Assembly: GCA_021286855.1 (NCBI GenBank)
Contig: JAJTBO010000002.1
Span: forward strand, 414,329-478,328
Origin: Hyphomicrobiales bacterium
GTDB lineage: Bacteria > Pseudomonadota > Alphaproteobacteria > Rhizobiales > Ancalomicrobiaceae
DNA length: 64,000 nt
Direction: 5' to 3'
Shown in pieces: positions 25,016-34,137 of the stretch; positions within the stretch are counted from its first letter, which is position 1, and every line of letters begins with the position of its first letter. Both the position numbers and the translations under genes were made by a program. Under the pieces are notes generated by a model that saw nothing but the letters and a program-made list of their open reading frames with translations, was not told where the DNA came from and ran no database searches.

Positions 25016-25534
25016 TCAGCGCCGGCCTTCCCCCTTCCAGGCGGCGAAGAGCGCGACCGCGATCAGGCCGAGCGAGGCGATCACGTTCCAGCCGGCGAAG
25101 CTGAGCCCGAGGATGCGGATCTGCGGCTTGGTGCAGTCGACCGCCTTGACCTTGTTCAGGTTGGCGAGGAGGTCGCCGGCCGAGGGCATGGCGTCGAGGC
25201 GGGTGCCGGAGCAGTCGGCCGGGCCGGGCCACCAGCCCCATTCGGCGCCGGCCTGGAAGGCGCCGACCCACAGGCCCCAGGCGAAGAGGCCGGCCAGCGC
25301 CACCAGCATCAGCCGCGGCAGGATCTCCGGCAGGCGGAAACGGTCGCTCGCGAAGGCGAGGAGGGCGAGCGGCGCGCCGAAGTAATAGGGCAGGCGCTGC
25401 TCGAGGCAGAGCCGGCAGGGGGTGAAGCCGCCGATCAGTTCGAATCCCCAGGCGGTGGCGACGACGGCGACGGCGGCCAGCCCCAAGGCGAGGGCGACGA
25501 GGTCGCGACGACGGAGCAGCGAGACGAGCGGCAT
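25016..25534 (-). CDS. dsbB: disulfide bond formation protein B
   Basis: A 172-residue four-helix quinone reductase of the inner membrane that reoxidises periplasmic DsbA. The first redox pair is Cys40-Cys43 (PCRLC), the second is Cys108 and Cys134 in the long periplasmic loop. Helices lie at about 12-34, 50-63, 71-92 and 144-166. The dsbA partner is not in the window. It follows the YqaA gene on the same strand with an 18-base gap. Confidence 0.9.
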   Translation of the reverse strand: MPLVSLLRRRDLVALALGLAAVAVVATAWGFELIGGFTPCRLCLEQRLPYYFGAPLALLAFASDRFRLPEILPRLMLVALAGLFAWGLWVGAFQAGAEWGWWPGPADCSGTRLDAMPSAGDLLANLNKVKAVDCTKPQIRILGLSFAGWNVIASLGLIAVALFAAWKGEGRR

Positions 25535-25552
25535 GGAGCCTCCTTCTCGGCG

Positions 25553-26137
25553 TCAGCCGAGCAGCTTCACGGCGACATAGAGCGCGATGATCACGCCGGC
25601 GACGACGCCGGCGATCAGGCCGAGGCGGTTCTCGATGAAATGGCGGATCGGTTCGCCCCAGCGGCGCAGCGCCCAGGCGAGCGCATAGAAGCGCGCGCCG
25701 CGGGCGACGATCGCCGAGACGACGAAGAGCCAGAGGTTCACGTGGACCGCGCCGGACAGGATGGTGACCACCTTGATCGGCGGCAGATGGGCGAGGCCGG
25801 AGGTGATGAGCAACAGCAGGACCGAATCGCCCCATTCGGCGCGCAGCCGTTCGAAGGCGTCGAGCTTGTGATAGAACTCGAGGATCGGACGGGCGACGGC
25901 GTCGAAGGCGTACCAGCCGAGATACCAGCCGGCGACGCCGCCGGCGACGGACGCCGCGGTGGCGATCAGGGCGAAGCGATAGGCCCGCTCCGGCCGGGCG
26001 AGGCCCATCGGCAGGAACAGAACGTCGGCCGGCACCAGGAACACCGAGCTCTCGATGAAGGCGATGACGGCGAGCCAGATCTCGGCCGTCTTGCGGGCGG
26101 CGAGCGACAGGGTCCAGTCGTAGAGACGTCTCAGCAT
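25553..26137 (-). CDS. YqaA family membrane protein
   Basis: A 194-residue protein of the YqaA branch of the DedA/SNARE-associated superfamily, with about five helices. Conserved pieces are FIESSVFLVPADVLFLPMGL, SVAGGVAGWYLGWYAFD and TSGLAHLPPIKVVTILSGA. DedA relatives act in lipid carrier or phospholipid translocation; for YqaA this is only a suggestion. The gene is probably co-transcribed with dsbB downstream. A 160-base gap to tRNA-Leu lies upstream. Confidence 0.85.
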   Translation of the reverse strand: MLRRLYDWTLSLAARKTAEIWLAVIAFIESSVFLVPADVLFLPMGLARPERAYRFALIATAASVAGGVAGWYLGWYAFDAVARPILEFYHKLDAFERLRAEWGDSVLLLLITSGLAHLPPIKVVTILSGAVHVNLWLFVVSAIVARGARFYALAWALRRWGEPIRHFIENRLGLIAGVVAGVIIALYVAVKLLG

Positions 26138-26297
26138 GGGGTTCTCGGGCGGGAGCTCGGTTCGGGCGGGACGCCGCGGGATTTAGCCGAGGCGGGGCGG
26201 GGCGTCCACCATCGCGGCCGAGTTCGACGAAGATGTGAACGGACGGGCGGCGACGTTGACGGGCGGGCGCGCCCGACTAATATGCGCCCCCGGTGTC

Positions 26298-26383
26298 GCC
26301 CCAGTGGCGAAATGGTAGACGCGGCAGACTCAAAATCTGTTGCCTGCGAGGGCGTGCTGGTTCGAGTCCGGCCTGGGGCACCA
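26298..26383 (+). tRNA. tRNA-Leu (CAA)
   Basis: A class II tRNA: acceptor GCCCCAG/CTGGGGC, anticodon stem GCAGA/TCTGT with loop CTCAAAA (anticodon CAA, UUG leucine), a long variable arm (TGCCTGCGAGGGCGT), T loop TTCGAGT and an encoded terminal CCA at 26381-26383. The 86-base length is normal for tRNA-Leu. Confidence 0.96.
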
Positions 26384-26447
26384 CTCCACTCACAGAACTT
26401 CGACGCTCTGCGGTGCGCTCGCGCGATGGCGCAGGCGGGGCGAGGCC

Positions 26448-27194
26448 TCAGGTCGAAGGGGCGCCTTCGACACCTCGGCCCCGGTCGGTCCGTCGGATGA
26501 CGGACAGGCCGACGAAGAGAGCCAGACCGGCGACGAGGTTGGCGATCACCGCGACCGGCAGCGACAGCAGCCAGAACAGGCCGATCCGATGCAAGGCCGT
26601 CGCCGCGGTCAGGAAGAGCGCCGTGGCGCCGTGACCGATCAGGCTCGTGACGGGAACGATCAGGACGATGATCGAGACCCATAGCGAGGTCGCCACATAG
26701 AGCAGGCCGATCGGCAGGCCGAAGGGGCCGGCGAGGGTTCGGATCCGGCCGCCGAATCCGGGCGTTCCCTCGATGTCTCGCGCCAACACCGCGGTCAGCA
26801 TGATCAACGCGAGCAGCGACCAGGGGAGAGGGGCCCTGATCAGGCCGACGGCGAAGTTCGCGCCCCAGAAGTTGCCGGCGGCGAACAAAAAGGCTCCCGC
26901 GCCCCAGAGCGTGGCCATGGCGAAGCCGATCCACCAGGGCGAAAGCCTGCCGCGCACGCGACGCCACGTCGCCACTCCGACGATCAGGGCGGCGATCAGG
27001 ATCAACGCCAGTTTCAGGTAGACGCCCAGAACGGCGGCGAGCGCGCCGCAGACGCCGCCGGAGCAATGGCCCTTCGCCATCGCCAGGACGAGCCACCGCA
27101 GAAGATGCGGGAAGAAGACGACCGTCGCGCCGAGAGAGGCGAACGACAGGACGATCCAGACGACGTAGCCTCGACCCGAGAGACGCGAAAACAT
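26448..27194 (-). CDS. hypothetical polytopic membrane protein
   Basis: A 248-residue protein that I do not recognise. About seven hydrophobic segments are visible: near 10-36, 46-74, 84-110, 120-138, 150-178, 185-200 and 206-232. Loops are short, and the C-terminal tail is basic and Gly-rich. No transporter motif stands out. The ATG at 27194 has AAGGGG at good distance, which decides against an upstream ATG at 27221. It stands alone between tRNA-Leu and gabD; the 196 bases upstream are of lower GC and may hold its promoter. Confidence 0.62.
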   Translation of the reverse strand: MFSRLSGRGYVVWIVLSFASLGATVVFFPHLLRWLVLAMAKGHCSGGVCGALAAVLGVYLKLALILIAALIVGVATWRRVRGRLSPWWIGFAMATLWGAGAFLFAAGNFWGANFAVGLIRAPLPWSLLALIMLTAVLARDIEGTPGFGGRIRTLAGPFGLPIGLLYVATSLWVSIIVLIVPVTSLIGHGATALFLTAATALHRIGLFWLLSLPVAVIANLVAGLALFVGLSVIRRTDRGRGVEGAPST

Positions 27195-27390
27195 GTATAC
27201 CCCTTGTGCTGGGGCGAACATGGACCGCGGTCGTTTACCGACGGTTGCGTCGAGCGCAAAAATTTCACCGATCGACGAAGATCGATGCAACGCGGTGGAT
27301 GGGGGCGATCCGCCTCCGGTCCCGCCGCGTCGTCGATCGAGTGACCGCCGCCGCCGAGCCCGGGTCGAGGTTCGGCGGCGGGCGCCTCTC

Positions 27391-28881
27391 TCAGCCGGCG
27401 AGGCCGGCGACCAGCATGTATTTCTTCTCGAGGAATTCCTCGATGCCGTGGTGGGAGCCTTCGCGGGAGTTGCCGCTCTCCTTGATGCCGCCGAAGGGGG
27501 CGAGCTCGGAGGAGAGGATGCCCGAATTGACCCCGACCATGCCGTATTCGAGGCCCTCGCCGACCCGGAACACCCGGCCGACGTCACGGGTGTAGACATA
27601 GGCCGCGAGGCCGAACTCGGTGGCGTTGGCCGCCGCGATGGCTTCCGCCTCGGTCTCAAAGCGGAAGACCGGGGCGAGCGGACCGAACGTCTCCTCGCGG
27701 GCGACGGCCATCTCGGCGGTGACGTTCGCCAGAACGGTCGGCTGGAAGAAGGTGCGGCCGAGTTCGTGCCGTTCGCCGCCGATCACCACCGAAGCGCCCT
27801 TGGCGGTGGCGTCGGCGAGGTGGCGTTCGACCTTCTCGACGGCTTCCGCATTGATCAGCGGCCCCTGGACGACGCCCTCCTCGAGCCCGTCGCCGACGCG
27901 CAGATCCGCCACCGCCTTCGACAGTTTGGCGACGAAGGCGTCGTAGACGCCGGCCTGGGCGTAGATGCGGTTGGCGCAGACGCAGGTCTGGCCGGCGTTG
28001 CGGAACTTGGCGACGATCGCCCCTTCCACCGCCGCGTCGACGTCGGCGTCGTCGAAGACCAGGAAGGGGGCGTTGCCGCCGAGTTCGAGGGCGACCTTCT
28101 TCACCGTGCCGGCCGACTGGCGCATCAGGAGCTTGCCGACCTCGGTCGAGCCGGTGAAGCCGACGACGCGAACGGCCGGATGCGAGGTGAGCACACCGCC
28201 GATCGCCGGGGCGTCGCCGGTGATCACGTTGAAGACGCCGGCGGGGATGCCGGCGCGTTCGGCCAGCACGGTGAGCGCCAGCGCCGAGAGCGGGGTCTCG
28301 GGCGCCGGCTTGATCACCACGGTGCAGCCGGCGGCGAGCGCCGGGGCGACCTTGCGGGTGATCATCGCCGAGGGGAAGTTCCACGGCGTGATCGCCGCGA
28401 CGACGCCGACCGGCTGGCGGAGGACCAGCACGCGGGCGTCGGCGCGATGGGTCGGCAGGGTCTCGCCGCGGATGCGCTTGACCTCCTCGGCGTAGAACTC
28501 GACGTAGGACGCGCCGTAGTCGATCTCGCCGAGGGCTTCCTTCAGGGGCTTGCCCTGCTCCGAGGTGAGGATCACGGCGAGGTCCTCGCGGTTCGCCATG
28601 ATCAGATCGTACCAGCGCCGGAGGATGCGCGAGCGCTCCTTGGGCAGCATCGCGGCCCAGGCCGGGAAGGCGGCGGCGGCGGCGTCGACCGCCGCGGTCG
28701 CTTCCGGCGCGCCGAAATGCGGCACTTTCGCCAGGAACTCACCGGTCGCCGGATTTTCGACCGGATCGATCTCTTCGCCGACGAAGGACCCGTCGACGAA
28801 GCAGCGGGTGACGAGCAACGAAGGATCCTTCAGGCGCTGGAGAAGCGTCTTCGTCTTCGAAACGACGTTCATTTCGCTCAC
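27391..28881 (-). CDS. gabD: succinate-semialdehyde dehydrogenase (NADP+ type)
   Basis: A 496-residue aldehyde dehydrogenase that oxidises succinate semialdehyde to succinate, the second step of GABA breakdown. Visible motifs are ITPWNFPSAMITRKVAPALAAG (cofactor region), GFTGSTEVGKLL, the catalytic Glu in ALELGGNAPF and the catalytic Cys in GQTCVCANRI. The C-terminal FGGIKESGNSREGSHHGIEEFLE is typical of GabD. The ATG at 28881 overlaps the gabT stop by four bases (ATGA); an alternative Met lies three codons in. It is co-transcribed with gabT. Confidence 0.93.
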   Translation of the reverse strand: MSEMNVVSKTKTLLQRLKDPSLLVTRCFVDGSFVGEEIDPVENPATGEFLAKVPHFGAPEATAAVDAAAAAFPAWAAMLPKERSRILRRWYDLIMANREDLAVILTSEQGKPLKEALGEIDYGASYVEFYAEEVKRIRGETLPTHRADARVLVLRQPVGVVAAITPWNFPSAMITRKVAPALAAGCTVVIKPAPETPLSALALTVLAERAGIPAGVFNVITGDAPAIGGVLTSHPAVRVVGFTGSTEVGKLLMRQSAGTVKKVALELGGNAPFLVFDDADVDAAVEGAIVAKFRNAGQTCVCANRIYAQAGVYDAFVAKLSKAVADLRVGDGLEEGVVQGPLINAEAVEKVERHLADATAKGASVVIGGERHELGRTFFQPTVLANVTAEMAVAREETFGPLAPVFRFETEAEAIAAANATEFGLAAYVYTRDVGRVFRVGEGLEYGMVGVNSGILSSELAPFGGIKESGNSREGSHHGIEEFLEKKYMLVAGLAG

Positions 28882-30164
28882 CCCCGCGCCGCGACGAGCG
28901 CGGTTTCGAGAGCCTTCAGGCCGTCTTCCAGCACCGCGTCGGAGACGGTCAGCGGCACCAGAATGCGGATCACGTTGCCCCAGACGCCGCAGGAGAGAAG
29001 AATCAGGCCTGCGTCGAGGGCGGCGGCGGTGACGCGCTTGGTCGCCTCGCCGTCCGGCTCGTAGGCGCCGTGCGACTTGACGATGTCGAAGCCGATCATC
29101 GCGCCGCGACCGCGGATGGCGGTGATCGGGACCATGTCGTTGCGGCTCGCGAAGGCCTCGAGCCGACCCTTGATCGCCGCGCCGACGGCGTTGGCGCGGT
29201 CGAGCAGCTTCTCCTGATCGATGACGTCGAGGACGGCGAGGGCGGCGGCGCAGGCGATCGGCGAGCCGGCGTAGGTGCCGCCGAGGCCGCCGGGCTCCGG
29301 CGCGTCCATGATGTGCCCCCGGCCGACGACGCCCGAGATCGGGAAGCCGCCGCCGAGCGACTTGGCCATGGTGACGAGGTCCGGCTCGACGCCGGTGTGC
29401 TCGATCGCGAAGATCTTGCCGGTACGGCCGAAGCCGGTCTGGACCTCGTCGGCGATCAGGACGATGCCGTGCTCGTCGCAGATCTTGCGCAGCGCCTGGA
29501 AGAGTTCGGTCGGGGTCTCGTAGAAGCCGCCCTCGCCCTGCACCGGCTCGACCACGATCGCGGCGACGCGTTCGGGCTCGACGTCGGCGCGGAACAGGAA
29601 GCCGAGCGCGTCGAGGGTCTGCTTGACGGTGACGCCGTGCAGCTCGTTGGGGAAGGGCAGATGCCAGACCTCGGCCGGCATCGGGCCGAACTTCTTCTTG
29701 TAGGGCAGGACCTTGCCGGTCATCGCCATGGTCAGCATGGTGCGGCCGTGGAAGGCGCCGGTGAAGGTGATGACGCCGGTGCGGCCGGTGGCGGCGCGGG
29801 CGATCTTGACGGCGTTCTCCAGCGCCTCGCCGCCGGTGGTGAAGAAGATCGTCTTGGCCGGGCCCGAGAAGGGGGCGCGGGCGTTGATCTTCTCGGCGAG
29901 CTCGACGTAGCTCTCGTAGGCGTTGACCTGGAAGGCGGTGTGGGTGAAGCGGGCGAGCTGAGCCTCGACCGCGGCCATCACCTTCGGGTGGCGGTGGCCG
30001 GTGTTCAGGACCGCGATGCCGCCGGCGAAATCGACGTAACGCTTGCCCTCGACGTCCCAGATCTCGGCGTTTTCGGCGCGGTCGGCGAAGACCGGCGTGG
30101 CGGTGGCGACGCCGCGCGGGACGGCGGCGGAACGGCGGGCGAGAAGGTCGGCGTTGCTGGTCAT
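28878..30164 (-). CDS. gabT: 4-aminobutyrate aminotransferase
   Basis: A 428-residue class III PLP aminotransferase that converts GABA and 2-oxoglutarate to succinate semialdehyde and glutamate. Features: FAGGIAVLNTGHRHPKV, the PLP-phosphate site in FTTGGEALENAVKIARAATG, the ring-stacking FHGRT, LIADEVQTGFGRTGK and the Schiff-base Lys in TMAKSLGGGFP. It is first gene of the gabTD unit and divergent from a LysR regulator; a dyad at 30253-30273 lies about 90 bases upstream of its ATG. Confidence 0.93.
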   Translation of the reverse strand: MTSNADLLARRSAAVPRGVATATPVFADRAENAEIWDVEGKRYVDFAGGIAVLNTGHRHPKVMAAVEAQLARFTHTAFQVNAYESYVELAEKINARAPFSGPAKTIFFTTGGEALENAVKIARAATGRTGVITFTGAFHGRTMLTMAMTGKVLPYKKKFGPMPAEVWHLPFPNELHGVTVKQTLDALGFLFRADVEPERVAAIVVEPVQGEGGFYETPTELFQALRKICDEHGIVLIADEVQTGFGRTGKIFAIEHTGVEPDLVTMAKSLGGGFPISGVVGRGHIMDAPEPGGLGGTYAGSPIACAAALAVLDVIDQEKLLDRANAVGAAIKGRLEAFASRNDMVPITAIRGRGAMIGFDIVKSHGAYEPDGEATKRVTAAALDAGLILLSCGVWGNVIRILVPLTVSDAVLEDGLKALETALVAARG

Positions 30165-30252
30165 GATGGGAAGAAAACCTCGAAAATAGCGAACGATCGG
30201 ACCATCCTTCCTCGAATTCGGCCGATCCGACAGGCGTTTTCTTTCACCCGCC

Positions 30253-30273
30253 GTGGTGCTAACAATGCACCAC
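30253..30273. promoter_or_regulatory. LysR-type operator upstream of gabT
   Basis: GTGGTGC (30253-30259) and GCACCAC (30267-30273) form a perfect 7-base dyad around TAACAAT. It contains T-N11-A (T30257, A30269), the geometry of LysR-family boxes, and lies in the gabT/LysR divergent region. A second copy of the core TGGTG-N9-CACCA occurs at 31407-31425. Confidence 0.65.
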
Positions 30274-30292
30274 TCTTCGAGGGAAACCGACG

Positions 30293-31273
30293 ATGGCGAA
30301 GTCGCGAGGTCCGTCCCGTCCGCCGAGCGAGATCGAGGGCGGGGCGATCGGCGAGGACGATCGGCGACGGCGTCTGCCGCCGCTGTCGATGCTGCGCGCC
30401 TTCGAGGCGGTCGGCCGGCACGGCTCGATGCGCAAGGCGGCGGACGACCTCGGCGTCTGCCACACCGTCGTCTCGCGTCACGTCCAGAATCTCCAGGATT
30501 GGTTCGGCACCCGTCTGGTCGAGACCGGTCCGCGCGGCGTGGCGCTGACCGAGCAGGGCCATCTCGTCTACGCCGCGACCGCCGCCGCCTTCGATCGGAT
30601 CGCGGAGGCGACGGCCGAGCTCAGGCCCGATCGGGCGGGGGCGCGGCAACTGCGGCTGTGGTGCGTGCCGGGGCTCGCCTCGCGCTGGCTGCCGCCGCGT
30701 CTCTCGGACCTGCAGGCGGCGCTGCCCGGCGTCGAGATCGTGGTGCGCGGCACCACCGAACGGCCGGACCTGAAGCGGGGCGACGCCGACGCGGCGATCT
30801 GTTTCGGCGAGATCGCGCCGGAGGGCGGCAGGGCCCAACTCCTGGAGCGGACGCGGATCTTTCCGGTCGCCTCACCGGAGTGGATCGCGCGTCAGCCGCC
30901 GATCGAGACGCTGGCCGACCTCGCCCGCTGCTTCCTGATCCACGAGGACAGCCGCGATCAGTGGCGGCGCTTCTTCCGCAGCGCCGGCCACGAACCGCCG
31001 TCGACCCTGCACGGGCCGCGGCTGTGGTACGCCTCCTCGGCGCACGAGGCGGCGCTCGCCGGTCAGGGCGTGGCGCTCGCCACCCGGTTGCAGGCGGCGG
31101 ACGATCTGGTCGCCGGGCGGCTGGTCGAACTGCTCTCCACCGAGGTCTGCCTGGGCGGCTATTGGTTCGTCGCCGGCGAACAGCGCTGGGACACGGCGGT
31201 GATCCTGAGGCTCCGCCAGTGGTTCGCCACCAGCGTCGCGACCACCGAGGGCGGTCTGCTCGACGAGGACTGA
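30293..31273 (+). CDS. LysR-family regulator (GcvA-like), probable GABA regulon regulator
   Basis: A 326-residue LysR-type regulator. A basic tail of about 25 residues precedes the winged helix (LSMLRAFEAVGRHGSMRKAADDLGVCHTVVSRHVQNLQ, about 32-69). The effector domain starts near residue 118 (RQLRLWCVPGLASRWLPPRL), a GcvA-type opening, and contains GDADAAICFG. It is divergent from gabTD and followed by the ABC importer genes. Matching dyads in front of both operons suggest that it controls both; GABA or a derivative as effector is inference. Confidence 0.85.
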   Translation: MAKSRGPSRPPSEIEGGAIGEDDRRRRLPPLSMLRAFEAVGRHGSMRKAADDLGVCHTVVSRHVQNLQDWFGTRLVETGPRGVALTEQGHLVYAATAAAFDRIAEATAELRPDRAGARQLRLWCVPGLASRWLPPRLSDLQAALPGVEIVVRGTTERPDLKRGDADAAICFGEIAPEGGRAQLLERTRIFPVASPEWIARQPPIETLADLARCFLIHEDSRDQWRRFFRSAGHEPPSTLHGPRLWYASSAHEAALAGQGVALATRLQAADDLVAGRLVELLSTEVCLGGYWFVAGEQRWDTAVILRLRQWFATSVATTEGGLLDED

Positions 31274-31637
31274 ACGGAGACCTCCGCGCGCTTCGTCGCA
31301 GGGGGAGGGCGAAACGGCGAAATCTCGTGCAGCTGCTTTCGTGTGCCGATGGAAAAATGGGCAGACTCGCCGTCTCGATGCCCCGATGGTGTGCATCGGG
31401 TGCTACTGGTGACATCAAGACACCACTGCGGTCGCTAAAATACGTTTGTGCGACATTCGGGCGCTGATTAGCCTCTTCCCATACGACGGTTTCGACGAAC
31501 CGCCGGAGGGGGATCGAGGCGGCTTTCCGCGGCCTTCGCTCCGTTCGGGCGATCGACGCGTCTCGCGTGAGCGGGACGTGATCGGAGCCGCATGTCTTTC
31601 GGGTCCCTGGGGCCCCCGAGCCGGGAGGACGGAAGCC
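31274..31637 (+). promoter_or_regulatory. control region of the ABC importer operon
   Basis: This 364-base gene-free stretch lies between the LysR gene and the ABC ATPase. It holds TGGTG-N9-CACCA at 31407-31425, the same core dyad as in front of gabT, and a separate 7-base dyad CCCGATG/CATCGGG at 31382-31400 that could fold into a hairpin. AT-richer DNA follows at 31432-31490 and may hold the promoter. SD-like GGGAGG lies just before the GTG at 31638. Confidence 0.6.
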
Positions 31638-32768
31638 GTGAAGAAACCCGTGGCCGTCGGTGGCGAACGCGATCTCGCCCATGCGCCGACGCTGGTGACC
31701 TTCCAGGGCGTGTCGAAGACCTACGACGGCAAGGTCCACGTGGTGAAGAGCCTCGATCTCACCATCGCCAAGGGCGAATTTCTGACCCTGCTCGGGCCGT
31801 CGGGCTCGGGCAAGACGACCTGTCTGATGATGCTCGCCGGGTTCGAGGTTCCGACTTCGGGCGAGATCTACCTCGGCGACTGGGCCTTGTCGAAGAAGCC
31901 GCCGCACGAGCGGGGCATCGGCATGGTGTTCCAGAACTACGCGCTCTTCCCGCACATGACGATCGCCGAGAACATCGCCTTTCCGTTGGAGGTGCGCGGC
32001 ATGAACCGCGCGAGCGTGAAGGAGAAGGTGACGCGCGCGCTCGACATGGTGCGCCTGCCGCAGGTCGCCGACCGCAAGCCGAGCCAGCTCTCCGGCGGTC
32101 AGCAACAGCGCATCGCGCTCGCTCGGGCGCTGGTCTTCGAGCCCGAGCTCGTGTTGATGGACGAACCGCTCGGCGCGCTCGACAAGCAGCTCCGAGAGCA
32201 CATGCAGTACGAGATCCGGTCGCTGCACATGTCGCTCGGCCTGACCATGGTCTACGTCACCCACGACCAGACCGAGGCGCTGACCATGTCGGACCGGATC
32301 GCGGTCTTCGCCGGCGGCCACATCCGCCAGTGCGCCGACCCGCGCAAGCTCTACGAGGAGCCCTCGGACGGGTTGGTCGCCACCTTCGTCGGCGAGAGCA
32401 ACCGGTTCGACGGCGCGATCACGGGGCGCGACGGCGACGTCGTCACGGTGACGACCGCCGCCGGCACGAGGCTTCGGGCCGCCGCCATCGACGTCGGGAG
32501 CGAAGGCTCGGCGGCGGTGATCGTGCGGCCGGAGAACGTGCGCGTCGGCGCGGCGGCGAGCGGGCTCGACGACACGATCGCCGGCCGGGTCGCCGACGTC
32601 GTCTATCACGGCGACCATCTCCAGGTTCACATCGCCGCCGAAGGGCTCGACGTGGTGGCCAAACAATCGGCCCGCGACGTCGTCGCGCCGCGTCCCGGCG
32701 ACGAGATCGTCTTCGGGTTTTCGACCGCCCACGCGCGCGCCTACGACCCGGCCCGCACCGATCACTGA
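31638..32768 (+). CDS. PotA-like ABC importer ATPase
   Basis: A 376-residue ATPase of the polyamine/opine/iron importer group. Walker A is GPSGSGKTT, then VFQNYALFPHMT (Q-loop), signature LSGGQQQR, Walker B LVLMDEPLGALD and H-loop VTHDQ. After about residue 245 comes a TOBE regulatory domain (VGESNRFDGAI...). The start is GTG 31638 with GGGAGG upstream; no ATG fits. It is first in an operon with a binding protein and two permeases. Substrate is inferred to be GABA or a polyamine from the adjoining gab genes. Confidence 0.88.
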   Translation: MKKPVAVGGERDLAHAPTLVTFQGVSKTYDGKVHVVKSLDLTIAKGEFLTLLGPSGSGKTTCLMMLAGFEVPTSGEIYLGDWALSKKPPHERGIGMVFQNYALFPHMTIAENIAFPLEVRGMNRASVKEKVTRALDMVRLPQVADRKPSQLSGGQQQRIALARALVFEPELVLMDEPLGALDKQLREHMQYEIRSLHMSLGLTMVYVTHDQTEALTMSDRIAVFAGGHIRQCADPRKLYEEPSDGLVATFVGESNRFDGAITGRDGDVVTVTTAAGTRLRAAAIDVGSEGSAAVIVRPENVRVGAAASGLDDTIAGRVADVVYHGDHLQVHIAAEGLDVVAKQSARDVVAPRPGDEIVFGFSTAHARAYDPARTDH

Positions 32769-32861
32769 TCCCCATTTCCGGTCGGCGACCCCGACCGGCA
32801 CTCCCCCGCCCTCGGCGGCATTCGACCAAGCGAAGCGTTCCAACCCCATCGGGAGACCGTC

Positions 32862-33914
32862 ATGAAGCGCAGTCATCTCCTCGCGGCGTCCGCCGCTCTG
32901 GTTCTCGCCGCCGGCGCGGTGGCGCAAGCCGCCTCCGGCAAGCTGGTCGTCGTCTCCTGGGGCGGCGCCTACCAGGACGCCCAGAAGGTCGTCTATTTCG
33001 AGCCGACCAAGGCGGCGGGCGTCGACATGGTCGACGAGAGCTGGGACGGCGGCGTCGGCGTGCTGCGCGCCAAGGTCCAGGGCGGCAACGCCGGCTGGGA
33101 CGTGGTCCAGGTGGAGAGCGACGAGCTCGAGATCGGCTGCGAGGAAGGCCTCTACGAGAAGCTCGACTTCGCAAAGATCGGCGGCAAGGACGCCTATCTG
33201 CCAGACGCCGTCCACAAGTGCGGCGTCGGCGCGATCCTCTACGACTTCGTGCTCGGCTACGACAAGGACAAGATCCCGGCGGACAAGGCGCCGAAGTCCT
33301 GGGCCGACTTCTTCGACACCAAGACCTGGCCGGGCAAGCGGGCCCTGCGCATGGGCGCCAAGACGACGCTCGAGATCGCGTTGATGGCCGACGGCGTGCC
33401 GGCCGACAAGGTCTACGAGGCGCTGCGCACCGAAGCCGGCGTCGACCGCGCCTTCAAGAAGCTCGACACGATCAAGAAGGACCTCGTCTTCTGGAAGTCG
33501 GGCGCGCAGCCGCCGCAGTTCCTCGCCTCCGGCGAGGTGGCGATGACTTCGGTCTACAACGGCCGCATCGACGCCGCCAACAAGAAGGACAAGCGCAATT
33601 TCGGCATCGTCTGGAACCAGGCGCTCTACACGCTCGACAGCTGGGTGATCCTCAAGGGTTCGCCGAACGTCGACGCGGCCTACAAGTTCCTCGCCGTCGC
33701 CGGCAAGCCGGAGAACCAGGCGAAGCTGCCGAACTACATCGCCTACGGCGTCACCGCCAAGGCGGCGACGCCGCTGATCGACGCCAAGTTGATGCCGGAC
33801 CTGCCGACCGCGCCGCAGAACCTCGAGAAGGCGAAGATGATCGACGTCGAGTTCTGGCTCGAGAACAACGACAAGCTCACCGAGCGCTTCAACAAGTGGG
33901 CCGCTCAGAACTGA
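32862..33914 (+). CDS. PotD-like periplasmic substrate-binding protein
   Basis: A 350-residue exported binding protein: signal peptide MKRSHLLAASAALVLAAGAV with cleavage near QAAS, then LVVVSWGGAYQDAQKVVYFEP, the usual opening of the spermidine/putrescine-type family. YDFVLGYDKDKIP and VWNQALYTLDSWVILKGSPN are further family segments. It delivers a small amine or amino acid to the two permeases downstream. It sits 93 bases after the ATPase gene; a strong hairpin follows its stop at 33925-33958. Confidence 0.88.
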   Translation: MKRSHLLAASAALVLAAGAVAQAASGKLVVVSWGGAYQDAQKVVYFEPTKAAGVDMVDESWDGGVGVLRAKVQGGNAGWDVVQVESDELEIGCEEGLYEKLDFAKIGGKDAYLPDAVHKCGVGAILYDFVLGYDKDKIPADKAPKSWADFFDTKTWPGKRALRMGAKTTLEIALMADGVPADKVYEALRTEAGVDRAFKKLDTIKKDLVFWKSGAQPPQFLASGEVAMTSVYNGRIDAANKKDKRNFGIVWNQALYTLDSWVILKGSPNVDAAYKFLAVAGKPENQAKLPNYIAYGVTAKAATPLIDAKLMPDLPTAPQNLEKAKMIDVEFWLENNDKLTERFNKWAAQN

Positions 33915-33924
33915 GCCGGTCCCT

Positions 33925-33958
33925 GGACCGCGGCGGTCGGGTGTGCCCGCCGCGGTCC
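33925..33958 (+). terminator. hairpin after binding-protein gene
   Basis: Perfect 12-base arms (33925-33936 and 33947-33958) around a 10-base loop start 10 bases after the binding-protein stop. A second, smaller hairpin CCCTCCCC-TGA-GGGGAGGG lies at 34008-34026. Neither has a T-tract. Such structures inside importer operons often stabilise the upstream mRNA or attenuate permease expression, so that the binding protein is made in excess. Confidence 0.6.
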
Positions 33959-34137
33959 GCTCTCTCGGGCGGCTCGGGTGTCGCCCGCAACGTCGCCGCG
34001 ATCTCCACCCTCCCCTGAGGGGAGGGGAAAGATCGGCGCCGGCGGCAGAGACGTCCGGCGCGCCGATCGCTGGAACGACCTGATACCGACGGGGGCGACG
34101 TCGCCCTCTCGACGACACGAGCCTCGAGGGATCGTCC

